Shown here: one piece after another, positions 1-7,271 of the stretch
Position numbering within the stretch: position 1 is the stretch's first letter
How the letters are laid out: every line of letters begins with the position of its first letter
The notes under the pieces: model-generated
What the model saw: the letters and a program-made list of their open reading frames with translations, nothing else
Database searches by the model: none
Told to the model about the DNA's origin: nothing
Made by a program: the position numbers and the translations under genes
Assembly: GCA_947175775.1 (NCBI GenBank)
Contig: CAMWNY010000018.1
Span: forward strand, 1 to 15,649
Direction of reading: 5' to 3'
From: an uncultured Lachnospiraceae bacterium
Lineage (GTDB): Bacteria > Bacillota > Clostridia > Lachnospirales > Lachnospiraceae
DNA length: 15,649 nt

Positions 1-747
1 GTACAGCTCCAGTCCAAACAACACGCCAAGACCCACATCGTCAATAACGCCCGCCATTGCCCTGTCCATCGCTTCCGTATGGTACGCGTAATCATGTTTT
101 GGGCCTGTCGGATGAAGACGCTCATAGCTCTCCTTGTGATACGTCTCCTGAAACAAAATATAGGTGCCGATGCCCGCGTCATGCAGCTTTCTGTAATTTT
201 CCACCGTGGTCGCCGCAATGTTGACATTGACGCGCCGGATTGCCCCGTTTTTATGCTGAATGCCGTAAATCGTCTGAATCGACTCCAAAATATATTCAAT
301 CGGATTGTTCACCGGATCTTCGCCAGCCTCAATTGCAAGACGCTTGTGTCCCATATCCTGCAAAGCCGTCACTTCCCGCACAATATCCTCCTGCGTCAGC
401 TTCTTTCTTGCAATATGCTCGTTCTTTAAATGATACGGGCAGTACAAACACCCGTTCACACAGTAATTTGACAGATAAAGCGGTGCAAAAATCACAATAC
501 GGTTGCCGTAAAAATCATTTTTAATCTGATTGGCAAGCGCATATATTTCCTTGATTTTCTCCTCGTTCTGACACGCAAGCAGCACCGAAGCCTCCCTGTG
601 GTTTAATCCCTTCCTCTGCCGTGCCTTTTCGATAATCGCATCGACAAGCTCCATGTTGTCACAGTTTTTGTCCGCATATTCGAGTGTTTCCCGAATCTCT
701 TCATCCGAAATAAATTCTTCCGCCTTCAATGAATTTACATTGTACAT
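1..747 (-). CDS. hydG: [FeFe]-hydrogenase maturase HydG, radical SAM (3' end outside window)
   Basis: HydG is a radical-SAM tyrosine lyase that makes the CO and cyanide ligands of the [FeFe]-hydrogenase H-cluster in the cytoplasm. The visible part is 249 residues, about half of the usual 470 or so, open to base 1. The radical-SAM CX3CX2C motif is at Cys96, Cys100 and Cys103 (YCVNGCLYCPY), followed by the family stretch GHKRLALEAGEDPVNNP and, near the edge, GVGLGVLFGLELY. The C-terminal auxiliary-cluster region is outside the window. The ATG at 745-747 is preceded by an in-frame GTG (748-750). The Shine-Dalgarno candidate GGAAAGGGG lies inside the last codons of hydE and fits either start, so the start is uncertain by one codon. 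The gene starts 6 bases after the hydE stop, which implies co-transcription and probable translational coupling. The identity is firm. Confidence 0.95.
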   Translation of the reverse strand, partial: MYNVNSLKAEEFISDEEIRETLEYADKNCDNMELVDAIIEKARQRKGLNHREASVLLACQNEEKIKEIYALANQIKNDFYGNRIVIFAPLYLSNYCVNGCLYCPYHLKNEHIARKKLTQEDIVREVTALQDMGHKRLAIEAGEDPVNNPIEYILESIQTIYGIQHKNGAIRRVNVNIAATTVENYRKLHDAGIGTYILFQETYHKESYERLHPTGPKHDYAYHTEAMDRAMAGVIDDVGLGVLFGLELY

Positions 748-753
748 CACAGA

Positions 754-1806
754 TTACCCCTTTCCATAGTCTCCTCTGCTAACGACAAGCCGATAACCAA
801 TATCTGCCATCCGTTTTGCAAGCTCCTGTTTATGCTCCGCCGCCTCATCCCCCATACAACGCTTGTTATCGTAAAGCTGATACTGTTCGCGTACCTGCGG
901 CGGTGAAAGATTAGGCATCACGACATTTGCGCCCGCCTGTACCCCAAGCTCGCGCCCTGCCGGATGAATTGTCCCAAGCGCCGTCGTCGCAGGCAGCAGC
1001 ACACGCGGATGCAGCAAGCGGATAATGCTTAACAGCCGCAGCGTCATTTCAAGCGTCCCCGCCTGCACATGGGCAAAGGGCGTATCCCGATGCGGTATAA
1101 AAGGACCGATACCGACCATATGCGGTCCCAATTCCGCGAGAAACCGCAAATCATCGTAAATCGTGTCCACCGTCTGAAACGGCGAGCCTACCATAAAGCC
1201 CGCCCCTACCTGATATCCGATTTCCTTTAGGTCATACAGACATTGTTTTCTGTTTTCCAGCCGCATCTGACTAGGATGAAGCTTCGCGTAATGCGCCGGA
1301 TCTGCCGTCTCATGCCGCAGCAGATAGCGGTCCGCTCCAGCATCAAAATACGCCTGATATTCCCTGCGGCTCTTCTCACCGATAGAAAGCGTCACTGCAC
1401 AGTCCGCAAACCGCGACTTAATGTCATAAACAATCGCGCAGACCCGTTTTTCGGTAAAATACGTATCTTCTCCGCCCTGTAAAACAAATGTTCTAAAACC
1501 CAATGCATACCCCTGCCTGCAGCACTCCAAAATCTGCTCCTGCGTCAGCCTGTAACGCTGCGCCTTTTCATTACCGCACCGGATGCCACAGTAATAACAG
1601 TTATTTTTGCAAAAATTTGTAAACTCAATCAGCCCTCTGATATAAATATCTTTCCCAAAAACACGGTCCGCCGCCCGTCTTGCACGCGCTTTTAAAAACG
1701 CAATTTTCTCCAGGTCACTGCACGAAAGCAGCTCCGCAAGCGCATCCTTTGACAGCCCTGCGCCATGTTCCAGTCCGTCAACAATCTCCTTTACCATTTG
1801 TCCCAC
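754..1806 (-). CDS. hydE: [FeFe]-hydrogenase maturase HydE, radical SAM
   Basis: HydE is a radical-SAM enzyme that acts with HydG and HydF in assembling the diiron part of the H-cluster. The 350-residue length is normal. The CX3CX2C motif is Cys66, Cys70 and Cys73 (FCKNNCYYCGIR), followed by the family segments LQGGEDTYFT, LRHETADPAHYAKLHP, GFMVGSPFQT and GIGPFIPHRDTPF, and near the C-terminus MPNLSPPQVREQYQLY. Only one cysteine (KRCMGDEAAE) remains where some homologues carry a second FeS site; that site is known to be variable in the family. The start used is GTG at 1804-1806. An ATG three codons later (1795-1797) is an alternative, and neither has a clear Shine-Dalgarno sequence. This suggests coupling to the HD-GYP gene, whose stop ends 9 bases upstream. 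hydF and the hydrogenase genes are not visible here. Confidence 0.95.
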   Translation of the reverse strand: MGQMVKEIVDGLEHGAGLSKDALAELLSCSDLEKIAFLKARARRAADRVFGKDIYIRGLIEFTNFCKNNCYYCGIRCGNEKAQRYRLTQEQILECCRQGYALGFRTFVLQGGEDTYFTEKRVCAIVYDIKSRFADCAVTLSIGEKSRREYQAYFDAGADRYLLRHETADPAHYAKLHPSQMRLENRKQCLYDLKEIGYQVGAGFMVGSPFQTVDTIYDDLRFLAELGPHMVGIGPFIPHRDTPFAHVQAGTLEMTLRLLSIIRLLHPRVLLPATTALGTIHPAGRELGVQAGANVVMPNLSPPQVREQYQLYDNKRCMGDEAAEHKQELAKRMADIGYRLVVSRGDYGKG

Positions 1807-1815
1807 ACTTACATT

Positions 1816-2931
1816 TTATATAATCACAATGCTCGCATTTTGAATATCCGACAAGTCGTACGTCTTTCCCGTCTTAATTCCCACAACTTTAGGACGCAGT
1901 ACATACTTCGGATTATTCTCCACCACGCGCGCCGACTCTCCCGTGCTCAGCTCCACATCCGTCCCCACGGGATACAAAATCACACTCTCCAAAAAACTTC
2001 GCATAATACTGATGTCAAGTTCTTCGGTCATGGACATAATCATCTCTACCGCATCCCGCGGTGAAAACGGCTTTTTATACGGCCGCTCCGTCACCAGCGC
2101 ATCATAGATGTCCGCCACGGAGATAATGCGCGCAAAGATATTAATGCTGTCGGCGCCCACGCCCATCGGATACCCTTTCGCGTTCATCTTCTCATGGTGC
2201 TGTAAAACACCCAGCTTAATCTGATTGGATAAATCGTTCTTCTCTTTCAAAATACCGTATCCGAACAGTGAATGCTGTTTCATCATCGCAAACTCGTCAT
2301 CCGTAAGCTTTGCCGCTTTATTTAATATCTCGTTTGGTATTTTCGACTTTCCGACGTCATGCAAAAGTCCCGAAATCCCGATTTCATAGACATCGGCATC
2401 ACTCAATCCGTGTTTTTTCGCCACAATCATCGCCATCGTGGCAACGTCAACGCTGTGCTTAAACGTGTACTCGTCGCTTATTTTGAGCGCGCTGATGTCA
2501 ACCGCAAGCGCATCATTGCTTGAAATCGCTTTCATCAAATCGTCCGTAATGTTTTTTGTCGTGCTTGTAAAGCCCGACGATTCCGTATCGTTATACAAAT
2601 ACTGGATACCCTCGGCAACACGTGCCTTCACGCTCTCAGACAGATTAACCTTTGCTCTGTCCTGCACGGTATTTTTCTCAATCACCTTCTGCACCGCAGG
2701 AGACACAACGACTTTGCTCTCCTCATCCGGCTTCTTCTCGTCCTCTTCGCCTTCGCGGATATAGACACCTCCGATGCCCATTTTGAGCAGCGCTTCCTTG
2801 TGGAAATCGTCCATAGCGGTACCCCTTGCAATCAGTATCCTTCCCGCCCTGTCCACAATGGACTGGTCTATAATCATTCCTTTTTGCAAGGAACGCGTCC
2901 GAACAAATCTTCTTATTATCAGAGTGCCCAC
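1816..2931 (-). CDS. HD-GYP domain protein, probable c-di-GMP phosphodiesterase
   Basis: The protein has 371 residues. Residues 1-60 form a small N-terminal domain typical of clostridial HD-GYP proteins (KGMIIDQSIVDRAGRILIARG). A charged linker (about 58-75, EGEEDEKKPDEESK) follows. The HD-GYP domain covers about 150-315, with His159, the HD pair His191-Asp192 and Lys195 (LLHDVGKSKIP), His220, the second histidine pair in HHEKMNAKGYP (His245, His246, GYP at 253-255), and Asp274 (SVADIYDALVTERPYKKPF). The metal ligands and the GYP signature are intact, so c-di-GMP hydrolysis is the expected activity. No transmembrane segment or receiver domain is seen, so it is probably cytoplasmic. The start is GTG at 2929-2931; an in-frame TGA lies three codons upstream. 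The purine-rich GAGAGGGA abuts the start with almost no spacer, which is odd. hydE follows after 9 bases, and the hybrid kinase lies 105 bases upstream. Confidence 0.9.
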   Translation of the reverse strand: MGTLIIRRFVRTRSLQKGMIIDQSIVDRAGRILIARGTAMDDFHKEALLKMGIGGVYIREGEEDEKKPDEESKVVVSPAVQKVIEKNTVQDRAKVNLSESVKARVAEGIQYLYNDTESSGFTSTTKNITDDLMKAISSNDALAVDISALKISDEYTFKHSVDVATMAMIVAKKHGLSDADVYEIGISGLLHDVGKSKIPNEILNKAAKLTDDEFAMMKQHSLFGYGILKEKNDLSNQIKLGVLQHHEKMNAKGYPMGVGADSINIFARIISVADIYDALVTERPYKKPFSPRDAVEMIMSMTEELDISIMRSFLESVILYPVGTDVELSTGESARVVENNPKYVLRPKVVGIKTGKTYDLSDIQNASIVII

Positions 2932-2987
2932 TCCCTCTCATGTATATTCTTTCCGTGAAAGCTTCCTTATTAATAGCATACAATATC

Positions 2988-3016
2988 AGTTTACACCAAA
3001 ACCCAAATACTGTCCA
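2988..3016 (-). promoter_or_regulatory. Candidate sigma-A promoter for HD-GYP-hydE-hydG
   Basis: Reading the minus strand, the -35-like TGGACA (3011-3016; 5 of 6 to TTGACA) is followed after exactly 17 bases by TAAACT (2988-2993; 4 of 6 to TATAAT). Transcription would start about 50 bases before the GTG start. No clear terminator follows the upstream kinase gene, so read-through from it is also possible. The ten bases TTTGTGGACA are shared with the AraC-gene promoter. Confidence 0.45.
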
Positions 3017-3036
3017 CAAATTTAAAGGAAACGCTT

Positions 3037-5850
3037 TTATTTCAGCCAGTCAGCAAGCACACGGCTAATCAGCTCTGTATCAAGCGGCTTTGTAATGTGT
3101 TCATTCATCCCCGCATCCATCGCTGCCTTTACATCCTCCGCAAACGCATTCGCCGTCATGGCGATAATCGGAACCTCGCCTGCATCACGCCTGTCAAGAC
3201 GCCGAATCGCCCGCGTCGCCTCGTAACCGTTTAAAACCGGCATCATCACATCCATAAAAACGATTTTGTACGTATACGGCGCAGACTGTTCAAACAGCTC
3301 TACTGCCTCCTGACCATTTTGGGCAACCGTTACCTCCAGCCCGTTTTCTGTCAGAATGTACTGTGCAATTTCCTGATTTAATTCGTTATCCTCCACAAGC
3401 AGCGCCCGTTTTCCAAAAAGCTCCGCCTTGACTGGTTCGTCTTTCTTCTGCGCATTCTTAGGCATATCCGCAATCTCCAACGGAAGCACTACGGTAAACA
3501 CGCTGCCCTGATCAAGCACACTTTCAATCTGTATCGTCCCACCCATCTCGTCGATCAGTTTTTTGGTGATTGTCATGCCAAGACCGGTGCCCTTGTACGT
3601 TGTTCTTGCACCGCCCTCTTCCTGTGTGAACGGTTCAAAAATATGCTTCATATATTCCTTGCCCATACCGATTCCCGTGTCGGAAATCTCAAACCGGATT
3701 TTGGCAATCCCGTTTTGGGCGGAAAGCTCATGACAGCGGAGCGTGACGCTTCCCATCGGTTTATTATACTTCACGGCATTGCCCGCAATATTAATTAAAA
3801 TCTGCTTAATATGAAGCGGACTTCCCACAAAATACTGATGCGGCAAAAGCTCCGGCTCCATATAGTCCATTGTCAGCTCCACATCCTGCTCCGCTGCCTG
3901 ACCGCCCACGATAGTCGAACAGATGTTCAAAAGTTCCTTTAAGTCAAATACATCCCGCGCAAACTCAACCTTTCCTTTTTCCAGTTTGCTGATGTCCAAC
4001 ACATCATTTATCAGCGACAAAAGATGCGAAGCGGAAGTCTTAATCTTCCCCCGACAGTCTGCCTGCCGCTCCAAATCCTCCGGATTTTTTTCTGCAATAT
4101 TGAGCATTCCCATAATCCCGTTAATCGGCGTGCGAATATCATGCGACATATGGGACAGAAATTCCGTCTTTGCCTGATTTGCCCGCTGTGCCTCCTCGAT
4201 TGCCATCTGCAGTTCTTCATTCTTTTTTTCAAGCAGAAAATATGACTTTCTGCGCAGATGCGCAACCGTACAGGCAAAAAGAACAATCAGCGTCAGCATA
4301 ATGACAAAAATGACGATAATGTCCCTGGACTGGTGCAGATAATCCAAAAGCTCATAGCTGTCGTAGGAGATATTCATGTACTGGTCAATAATATCCTCCT
4401 TTTCTGCATCCGTCACCATACGCACCGCCTTGTCCATCACCCGGAAAAGTACAGGGTCCACACCTTTTAACGATGCCAAAGTTGTCCCCGACTGAAACCT
4501 GTAATTCTCCCACTCGACCAAATTGGAAAAACGCTCATTTTTGGACTGGTAATTATATTCAATCGTATTTAACAGCGTAATATCCGCCTCGCCCTTCTCT
4601 ACCGCCTTAAGACAATCCTTCGCACTGTCGCGGTAAACAATTTTGGTCTCAATTCCAATGCGGTCCGCCCAGTAGGTCCGTCCGTTCGTAAGCGCAAGCG
4701 TAACCTCCTTGTCCGAAAGAACATAATCATTTTTCGCTACAATAACCGCATTATATGGCATAAACGTGCCGGTAAGCATAATATTCTCATCCTGCGCAAG
4801 CTGCGTACTGTTAGACCCGACGTAAAAATCAATCTCACCCCTTAAAAGCAAATCTTTCCAATATTCGTTCCGGTCAAGCGGGCAAAACTCCATTGACATC
4901 CCGCTTTGCTGCGCTGCCGCACGCAGAATCTGAATATAAATCCCATCATATTCGCCGTTATCATTGATATAAGCCAACGGTCTGGTATCCCTGTAAAAAC
5001 CAATCCGAACCGTATTATTCCTTTGAATCAGAGCCAACTCGTCAGCCGCAAAATTCTCCCGTAACATCCCGTAATATTGCCCAATCAGCTCCTGCTCCAA
5101 CGCAGGGACATCCATCTTTAATTTCTCAATTCCCAAATTCAGCTCATCCAGTAAAAGTTCATTGCCTTTCCATGTAATATAATAATAAGATGCATACGCA
5201 AATTTTCCCACAAGACACTGCCCTTTGTATACTTCCGTCAGCGTATGCGCCGCCACATCTATCTCCCCTGCACGAAGCGCATCCTGCATTTCCTGTGTCG
5301 TGTTAAACTCCCGAAGATGCGGTGCGATGATTCCGTTGCGCGCCAAATATTCCAAAAATTCCGTCTTTCGCACATAGCTCTTTACAACGCCGAACGTCAT
5401 ATCCTTCATGCGCGCAAAATCTTCAAAAGCCAAGTCACTGTCTTCCTCAACAAACAGACAGCCGTACGTATACCCGCTTGATAACGACGCATAATCAAAC
5501 ACTTCCGCACGCTCCTGTGAATACTGTGCAGAACCAACCAAATCCACTTCTCTCGCCGCAAGCTTTGCAAGCGCATCATCCCAGCTGCCGCACTCCACAT
5601 ATGTGATACGCCACCCCGTATAGCGGCAAAGCTCTTCCAAATAATCCACATCTACGCCGCCATATCCGCTTTCTTCCAAATACGTATGATACCCCTCCAT
5701 CGGGAAAAATGCCACCCTTACCACGCGCGGTTCCTGCGCATAAAGCGGCGCCGAAAAAAACACGGCAAAAAAGACAACCGCCAGCAACAGCGCTGCACCT
5801 TTGCCGCTCCATTTTCTCCAAAAACTCTTTTTGCTATCAACACAACTCAT
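3037..5850 (-). CDS. Hybrid sensor histidine kinase with two periplasmic SBP_bac_3-type domains and a receiver
   Basis: The protein has 937 residues. In order: signal or anchor segment (about 17-38, ending PLYAQE); first solute-binding-protein-3-like domain (about 43-265); second (about 280-500, beginning VRIGFYRDTRPLAYINDNGEY); transmembrane helix (about 510-531); short coiled coil (about 535-560); HisKA with His570 in SHMSHDIRTPINGIM; HATPase with Asn691, DTGIG at 724-728 and GTGLGM at 754-759; receiver domain (about 814-937) with Glu820-Asp821, phospho-acceptor Asp867 (VFMDVMMPVLNGYEATR) and Lys921. All catalytic residues are present. The layout is BvgS-like but without PAS or HPt domains. 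By family knowledge the periplasmic domains sense small ligands such as amino acids; the ligand cannot be read here. The ATG at 5848-5850 has AAGGAAG about 8 bases upstream. No separate response regulator is adjacent, so the phosphotransfer partner is unknown. Confidence 0.93.
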   Translation of the reverse strand: MSCVDSKKSFWRKWSGKGAALLLAVVFFAVFFSAPLYAQEPRVVRVAFFPMEGYHTYLEESGYGGVDVDYLEELCRYTGWRITYVECGSWDDALAKLAAREVDLVGSAQYSQERAEVFDYASLSSGYTYGCLFVEEDSDLAFEDFARMKDMTFGVVKSYVRKTEFLEYLARNGIIAPHLREFNTTQEMQDALRAGEIDVAAHTLTEVYKGQCLVGKFAYASYYYITWKGNELLLDELNLGIEKLKMDVPALEQELIGQYYGMLRENFAADELALIQRNNTVRIGFYRDTRPLAYINDNGEYDGIYIQILRAAAQQSGMSMEFCPLDRNEYWKDLLLRGEIDFYVGSNSTQLAQDENIMLTGTFMPYNAVIVAKNDYVLSDKEVTLALTNGRTYWADRIGIETKIVYRDSAKDCLKAVEKGEADITLLNTIEYNYQSKNERFSNLVEWENYRFQSGTTLASLKGVDPVLFRVMDKAVRMVTDAEKEDIIDQYMNISYDSYELLDYLHQSRDIIVIFVIMLTLIVLFACTVAHLRRKSYFLLEKKNEELQMAIEEAQRANQAKTEFLSHMSHDIRTPINGIMGMLNIAEKNPEDLERQADCRGKIKTSASHLLSLINDVLDISKLEKGKVEFARDVFDLKELLNICSTIVGGQAAEQDVELTMDYMEPELLPHQYFVGSPLHIKQILINIAGNAVKYNKPMGSVTLRCHELSAQNGIAKIRFEISDTGIGMGKEYMKHIFEPFTQEEGGARTTYKGTGLGMTITKKLIDEMGGTIQIESVLDQGSVFTVVLPLEIADMPKNAQKKDEPVKAELFGKRALLVEDNELNQEIAQYILTENGLEVTVAQNGQEAVELFEQSAPYTYKIVFMDVMMPVLNGYEATRAIRRLDRRDAGEVPIIAMTANAFAEDVKAAMDAGMNEHITKPLDTELISRVLADWLK

Positions 5851-5906
5851 TTTACAGACTTCCTTTTTGCATTTTCTTTCTCGTTTTCATAAAAACCTGT
5901 GTTTTT

Positions 5907-5912
5907 ATTATA
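5907..5912 (-). promoter_or_regulatory. Consensus -10 element for the hybrid kinase gene
   Basis: On the minus strand a perfect TATAAT lies about 57 bases before the kinase ATG, within an AT-rich 139-base gap after the AraC gene. The corresponding -35 is poor (TTCCAA at 17 bases), so either an activator is needed or the match is by chance. Confidence 0.45.
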
Positions 5913-5961
5913 ACTCAATCAGAAGCAATTTGGAATAATTTTGGCAAAAATATCCACTCTC

Positions 5962-5995
5962 TTGTAACAGTTCAGCCTTCAGCTTCCTGTTACAA
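5962..5995. repeat. Perfect 9-base inverted repeat across the stop codon of the AraC-type gene
   Basis: TTGTAACAG (5962-5970) and CTGTTACAA (5987-5995) are perfect inverted arms with a 16-base loop. The right arm covers the TAA stop of the AraC-type gene (5990-5992). No T-run follows directly on either strand, so it is not a standard intrinsic terminator. It may be a weak terminator, an mRNA-stabilising hairpin or a protein-binding site upstream of the kinase promoter. Confidence 0.45.
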
Positions 5996-6856
5996 TCGCT
6001 GTTTCAATGCGTTCCGATACTGAACTGGTGTTTTCCCTGTCGCCTTCTTAAATGCCTGTGAAAAATAAGACTGCGATGAAAACCCAAGCATGGCTGAAAT
6101 CTGGGAAATCGAATACGATGTAGATTCCAGCAGTGATTTTCCCTCCTGTATCCTCTTTTGCAAAAGATATGTAATCGGAGAAATACCGATGTATTTCGTG
6201 AAGGCATGCGCCATATAGTACTTGTTCATATGCGAAAGCGACGCCAGCATATCCAGCGTGATATTCTCCGCATAATTTGCATCCAAATAATTCTTAATCT
6301 GCGTGCACTCCCTGTTTATCAGTTCATTGCTGCTCTGCACAATGGACAGATGATTATTTCTAAGCATACAAATCATGATCACTTCAAGCAGCTTCTGACA
6401 CACCGTCTCATAATTTTCCGCCTTCTTGTGAATCTCTTCCAGCAGGATATTCAAATACGCATAAATATTAGAGTTTTGTGTATTGTATTTGTATACATCG
6501 CCAAATGCCGTCTGCATACATACACTGTCTTTTGCGGCTGCAATCTCCTCAAAGGAAAAAGAAAGCCCCTCGATTCCCAGCACAATATACTCAAGCGGCT
6601 CCAAAGGAAGCGACTTTTCCGTATGCTGCACATTAGGATTGATAATCACCATATCATTCTTTGCTACCGAAAATTCCATGCCCTCTGTGATAAAGGACCC
6701 GCTCCCCCGCACAACATAAAACAGCTCACTGAACGGATGGGAATGCAATATGCTCTGCCAGTCCCCTTCATATTTTGATGTAGAGACATACAGGAGCCTG
6801 ATATGATCAAAACAGGACAGCTTATTATCATCTATACAGTGTCTGGTGTTTCCCAT
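5990..6856 (-). CDS. AraC-family transcriptional regulator (cupin plus double helix-turn-helix)
   Basis: The protein has 288 residues from the chosen start. The N-terminal half is a cupin-type ligand-binding domain (about 30-100), with HSHPFSELFYVVRGSG near residue 38 and a conserved-type His78. A helical linker covers about 130-170. The C-terminal AraC DNA-binding domain is about 190-285, with first helix-turn-helix LDMLASLSHMNKYYMAHAFTKYIGISP and second ISQISAMLGFSSQSYFSQAFKKATGKTPVQYR, a close match to the family signature. I chose ATG 6854-6856 over an ATG ten codons upstream (6886) because GGGAGAGG sits 4-5 bases before it. The gene is divergent from the sugar-transport operon across 415 bases, the usual position for a local regulator of such an operon; this role is inferred. 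Its ligand could be a sugar from that pathway. It could also affect the downstream kinase, which lies 139 bases away on the same strand. Confidence 0.92.
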   Translation of the reverse strand: MGNTRHCIDDNKLSCFDHIRLLYVSTSKYEGDWQSILHSHPFSELFYVVRGSGSFITEGMEFSVAKNDMVIINPNVQHTEKSLPLEPLEYIVLGIEGLSFSFEEIAAAKDSVCMQTAFGDVYKYNTQNSNIYAYLNILLEEIHKKAENYETVCQKLLEVIMICMLRNNHLSIVQSSNELINRECTQIKNYLDANYAENITLDMLASLSHMNKYYMAHAFTKYIGISPITYLLQKRIQEGKSLLESTSYSISQISAMLGFSSQSYFSQAFKKATGKTPVQYRNALKQRL

Positions 6857-6904
6857 AATTCCTCTCCCTTCTGTTAATAATATCATAATAATGTCTTTAC
6901 AAAA

Positions 6905-6933
6905 ATCATATCAGAGTTTATATATTTTGTCCA
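6905..6933 (-). promoter_or_regulatory. Promoter of the AraC-type regulator
   Basis: On the minus strand, TGGACA (6928-6933; 5 of 6) is separated by 17 bases from TATGAT (6905-6910; 5 of 6). The inferred start is near 6898, giving a leader of about 42 bases before ATG 6856. It is one of the two best sigma-A-type matches in the window. Confidence 0.65.
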
Positions 6934-7168
6934 CAAACGCATCCATCTAAAAATTTCTAAAATTCTTGCATTTTATTAATTGTTCAAAAAGCACACAACA
7001 GCCTTCGTTTTTTTTCAAAACGCTTCCTTTATTTTATATGTTGCATAAAAAAAACTTTAAAAAGTCGATTTAACCATAAATTTTATACAATCAATCTTTT
7101 TTACCTGCTTTATTTTAAATATTTTTCAACAAAAAGCAATATTTCTAAAATACCAAGCAAGAATCAGC

Positions 7169-7197
7169 TTGAATATCAAAAATCATTTCTCTATACT
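7169..7197 (+). promoter_or_regulatory. Promoter of the GNB/LNB-type operon
   Basis: TTGAAT (7169-7174; 4 of 6, with the TTGA core) is followed after exactly 17 bases by TATACT (7192-7197; 5 of 6). Transcription would start near 7204, leaving a leader of about 68 bases that contains the palindrome and the hairpin. A second TATACT at 7203-7208 is an alternative -10 without a good -35. Confidence 0.6.
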
Positions 7198-7217
7198 GAA
7201 AATATACTAAAAACAAC

Positions 7218-7234
7218 TTAATGCATTGCATTAA
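7218..7234. promoter_or_regulatory. Perfect 17-base palindrome, probable operator
   Basis: TTAATGCA-T-TGCATTAA is a perfect dyad with 8-base arms and a single central base. It lies about 14-30 bases downstream of the predicted transcription start, a usual place for repressor binding. The symmetry fits a homodimeric repressor better than an AraC-type protein, which normally binds direct repeats. The cognate regulator is unknown. Confidence 0.55.
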
Positions 7235-7239
7235 ATTTC

Positions 7240-7257
7240 TTCGAACACGGTTTCGAA
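7240..7257 (+). promoter_or_regulatory. TTCGAA repeat pair / hairpin beside the Shine-Dalgarno of the binding-protein gene
   Basis: Two TTCGAA hexamers (7240-7245 and 7252-7257) are spaced 12 bases apart. Together they form the inverted arms TTCGAAC-ACG-GTTTCGAA with one extra base. The structure ends directly before AGGGAGGG (7258-7265), the ribosome-binding site of the next gene. It could be a second operator or an mRNA hairpin affecting translation. Confidence 0.4.
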
Positions 7258-7271
7258 AGGGAGGGATTTTT

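Larger units (their letters stand above)
6857..7271. other. AT-rich divergent intergenic regulatory region
   Basis: These 415 bases between the AraC-type gene and the sugar operon hold no convincing gene. They contain the two divergent promoters, a 17-base palindrome and a TTCGAA hairpin, listed separately. The stretch 6934-7168 has many A and T runs and the short dyad ACTTT-AA-AAAGT near 7054. I see no direct-repeat pair there that I could defend as an AraC site. Confidence 0.7.

Noticed and set aside
2723..3019. Alternative minus-strand frame starting ATG AGA GGG near 2941 before the HD-GYP gene
   Set aside because: Its ATG is nearer to a purine-rich stretch than the GTG of the HD-GYP gene, but the product is basic and low in information. 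The HD-GYP N-terminal domain is in the GTG frame.
6158..6778. Plus-strand open frame of 206 codons opposite the AraC-type gene
   Set aside because: It is antisense to a gene with a clear cupin/AraC pattern and promoter, and its composition is rich in His, Arg and Ile as expected for a shadow frame.
7014..7028. CcpA cre-like sequence TTCAAAACGCTTCCT upstream of the sugar operon
   Set aside because: It differs from the cre consensus at only one fixed position, but it lies about 140 bases before the predicted -35 in AT-rich DNA where such matches arise easily. It is not strong enough to list as a site.
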